From DAIOGN01 sp036745245 (GTDB lineage Bacteria; Zixibacteria; MSB-5A5; JAUVRN01): DNA of 7,248 nt. Below the pieces are notes generated by a model, which had not been told where the DNA came from, made no database searches, and saw nothing but the letters and a program-made list of their open reading frames with translations. Made by a program: the position numbers and the translations under genes. This document shows positions 6,068 through 7,248 of this stretch, piece after piece (position 1 is the first letter of the stretch; each line of letters begins with the position of its first letter). Location of the stretch: NCBI GenBank assembly GCA_036745245.1, contig DAIOGN010000146.1, forward strand, positions 1 through 7,248. The letters run 5' to 3'.

Positions 6068-7021
6068 TCAGTAAACAGGCTTACCCTCGAACCGGTGCTG
6101 CGTTTCGAGTTTGCGGACGGTTCCCGTATGCGCGCGCATGACCAGCGAATGGCTCACGGCGCCGTGGCCCGTAAAACGGATGCCGCGCAACAGGTCGCCA
6201 TCCGACACGCCCGTGGCGGCGAACATCACCTGGTCGCTTGTGGCCAGGTCCCTTTCGGTGTAGATCTTGTCGAGATCCTGGATCCCCATGGCGCGAGCGC
6301 GGTCTTTCTCTTCCTGGTTGCGGAACTGAAGCTTGCCCTGAATCGAACCGCCCACGCAACGCAGAGCCGCGGCGGCCAGCACGCCCTCAGGCGCGGCGCC
6401 CACGCCCAACAAGACGTCGATCCCCGAATCGGGCATGGCGGCGGCGATGGCCCCTCCGATGTCGCCGTCGGAGATGAAGTGAATCCGACAACCCACCTTG
6501 CGCACGCGCTCCACCAGTTCTTTGTGACGATCGCGGTCGAGAATCACGCAGGTTACATCTTCCAGATGGTAGTCCAGGGCCTCAGCGATGCGATTCAGGT
6601 TCTCTTCCACGGGACGGGCGAGATCGATCACCTCGGCCGCCTTGGGGCCCACGGCGATCTTGTCCATGTACGTATCGGGCGCGTGCAAGAGCGTCCCCGG
6701 CGGGCCGATGGCGATCACGGAGAGTGCGTTGGGTCGCCCGTAGGCCACGGAGTTGGTGCATTCCAGCGGATCCAGCGCGATGTCGACCTTGGGCCCCCCC
6801 TTGCCGACTTTTTCGCCGATGTAGAGCATGGGCGCTTCATCGCGCTCGCCTTCGCCGATCACGACCGTGCCATCGATGAACACGTCGTTGAAGGCCTTGC
6901 GCATGGCGTCCACAGCGGCCTGGTCGGCTGCGTGCTTGTCCCCCTTGCCCATCCAGCGCGCGCACGCCAGAGCCGCTGCTTCGGTGATGCGCGTCATTTC
7001 GAGTGCCAGATTTCGATCCAT
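6068..7021 (-). CDS. glpX: Fructose-1,6-bisphosphatase class II
   Basis: GlpX hydrolyses fructose-1,6-bisphosphate to fructose-6-phosphate in gluconeogenesis, using divalent metal ions, in the cytoplasm. From ATG at 7021 the protein has 317 residues and starts MDRNLALEMTRITEAAALA, the typical family N-terminus. Family motifs follow in order: GKGDKHAADQAAV (metal Asp about 28), DGTVVIGEGERDEAPML (Glu 57), the DPLE metal loop (Asp 84), LLHAPDTYMDKIAVGP, ISDGDIGGAI, GAAPEGVLAA (Glu 212), and FAATGVSDGDLLRGIRF. One oddity is Cys 88 where the family normally has Gly (DPLEGT), one base from a Gly codon. A GTG at 7060 would add 13 residues (ending in WSD) that do not look conserved; GGAG 4 nt before the ATG supports the shorter form. 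It is the first gene of the minus-strand cluster with hpf and hprK. Base use is strongly GC at third positions. Confidence 0.95.
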   Translation of the reverse strand: MDRNLALEMTRITEAAALACARWMGKGDKHAADQAAVDAMRKAFNDVFIDGTVVIGEGERDEAPMLYIGEKVGKGGPKVDIALDPLECTNSVAYGRPNALSVIAIGPPGTLLHAPDTYMDKIAVGPKAAEVIDLARPVEENLNRIAEALDYHLEDVTCVILDRDRHKELVERVRKVGCRIHFISDGDIGGAIAAAMPDSGIDVLLGVGAAPEGVLAAAALRCVGGSIQGKLQFRNQEEKDRARAMGIQDLDKIYTERDLATSDQVMFAATGVSDGDLLRGIRFTGHGAVSHSLVMRAHTGTVRKLETQHRFEGKPVY

Positions 7022-7108
7022 GTCGCTCCACTCACGTTCGCGGACCCTGAGTTCCGCCACCCGGCCACCCCCACCCGTGGGAGACCTGCCCGGGGTTCAA
7101 GGCAGTAG

Positions 7109-7134
7109 GGCCGCGGCGAAGGGAAAGCGCGGCC
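7109..7134. other. GC-rich 7-bp inverted repeat upstream of glpX
   Basis: GGCCGCG (7109-7115) and CGCGGCC (7128-7134) flank a 12-base loop, and GGGCC/GGCCC pairs can compete further out. It lies in the 182-bp gap between glpX and the possible upstream gene. It could be a terminator of the upstream gene or 5'-UTR structure of glpX, but there is no T-tract in either direction and short GC palindromes arise often in such DNA. The 9-base direct repeat TTCAAGGCA (7096-7104 and 7142-7150) surrounds it. Confidence 0.25.
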
Positions 7135-7203
7135 GTGGCCCTTCAAGGCATGGATACGAAAGGATGCAGGGGAGCGCAAGGGGCCCGGGCGGGCGGTAGT
7201 GGG

Positions 7204-7248
7204 TCAGTTTGACTTTTCCTGAGCTTCGAGCAAGTCCACGATGTCGCC
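7204..7248 (-). CDS. Possible C-terminal end of an upstream gene (partial)
   Basis: Reading the minus strand from the window edge gives GDIVDLLEAQEKSN and then TGA. The amphipathic, charged, helix-like ending and mostly G/C third bases look like a genuine protein tail, and it has the same orientation as glpX. With only 14 residues the gene cannot be identified, and chance cannot be excluded. Confidence 0.35.
   Translation of the reverse strand, partial: GDIVDLLEAQEKSN

Noticed and set aside
7022..7060. GTG at 7060 as the glpX start
   Set aside because: The 13 added residues do not fit the family N-terminus, whereas the ATG at 7021 begins the conserved sequence and has a GGAG nearby.
6044..7108. 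Long open frame of 354 codons on the plus strand
   Set aside because: It is the antisense of glpX in GC-rich DNA; its translation is rich in His, Gly, Arg and Ala without motifs, while the minus strand shows all GlpX signatures.
7091..7112. tRNA T-arm-like GGTTCAAGG
   Set aside because: No acceptor stem, D-arm or anticodon arm can be fitted around it on either strand.

Overview
The window looks like a fragment of a GC-rich, Gram-negative genome of the FCB type or a related candidate phylum (Eisenbacteria, Zixibacteria and KSB1 are the sort of groups I have in mind). The grounds are a secreted protein ending in paired dockerin-like repeats, a large exported protein with a VYPNPYR linker and a FlgD-Ig/Por-secretion-like C-terminus, and an hpf-hprK pair. 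The taxonomic placement is inference from protein style, not from a marker gene.

Layout. (1) 1-978, plus strand: the 3' part of a secreted protein with a C-terminal dockerin pair. (2) 979-1091: a short gap between convergent genes that holds a hairpin made of two inverted copies of a REP-like repeat. (3) 1092-1667, minus strand: a stand-alone AbiEi-family antitoxin-like protein with no AbiEii toxin gene beside it, preceded by a perfect 11-bp inverted repeat that may be its operator. (4) 1909-4509, minus strand: an exported protein of about 866 residues. (5) 4510-4692: a gap with a run of ten G and a third copy of the REP-like repeat, which lies 3 bp beyond the hprK stop codon. (6) 4693-7021, minus strand: a compact cluster read glpX, hpf, hprK. 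(7) 7204-7248: possibly the last codons of another minus-strand gene.

How the genes fit together. The glpX-hpf-hprK cluster is a housekeeping carbon and stress module. GlpX hydrolyses fructose-1,6-bisphosphate (FBP), HPF silences ribosomes when growth slows, and HprK phosphorylates or dephosphorylates HPr in response to metabolic state; in Firmicutes HprK is stimulated by FBP. Spacings of 47 and 5 nt suggest one transcript. The block between the REP-like copies (antitoxin-like gene plus exported protein) looks more like accessory DNA. The antitoxin-like gene has freer third-position codon use than glpX, and copies of the repeat sit at both edges of the block.

No rRNA, convincing tRNA, CRISPR array, transposase gene or complete insertion sequence is visible. 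No gene-free stretch exceeds 300 bases; the longest is 1668-1908, which holds the candidate operator and otherwise only weak short hairpins. I see no strong case for a wholly new system. The best leads are the REP-like triplet with changing palindromic cores, the orphan antitoxin with its dyad, and the coupling of glpX to hprK.
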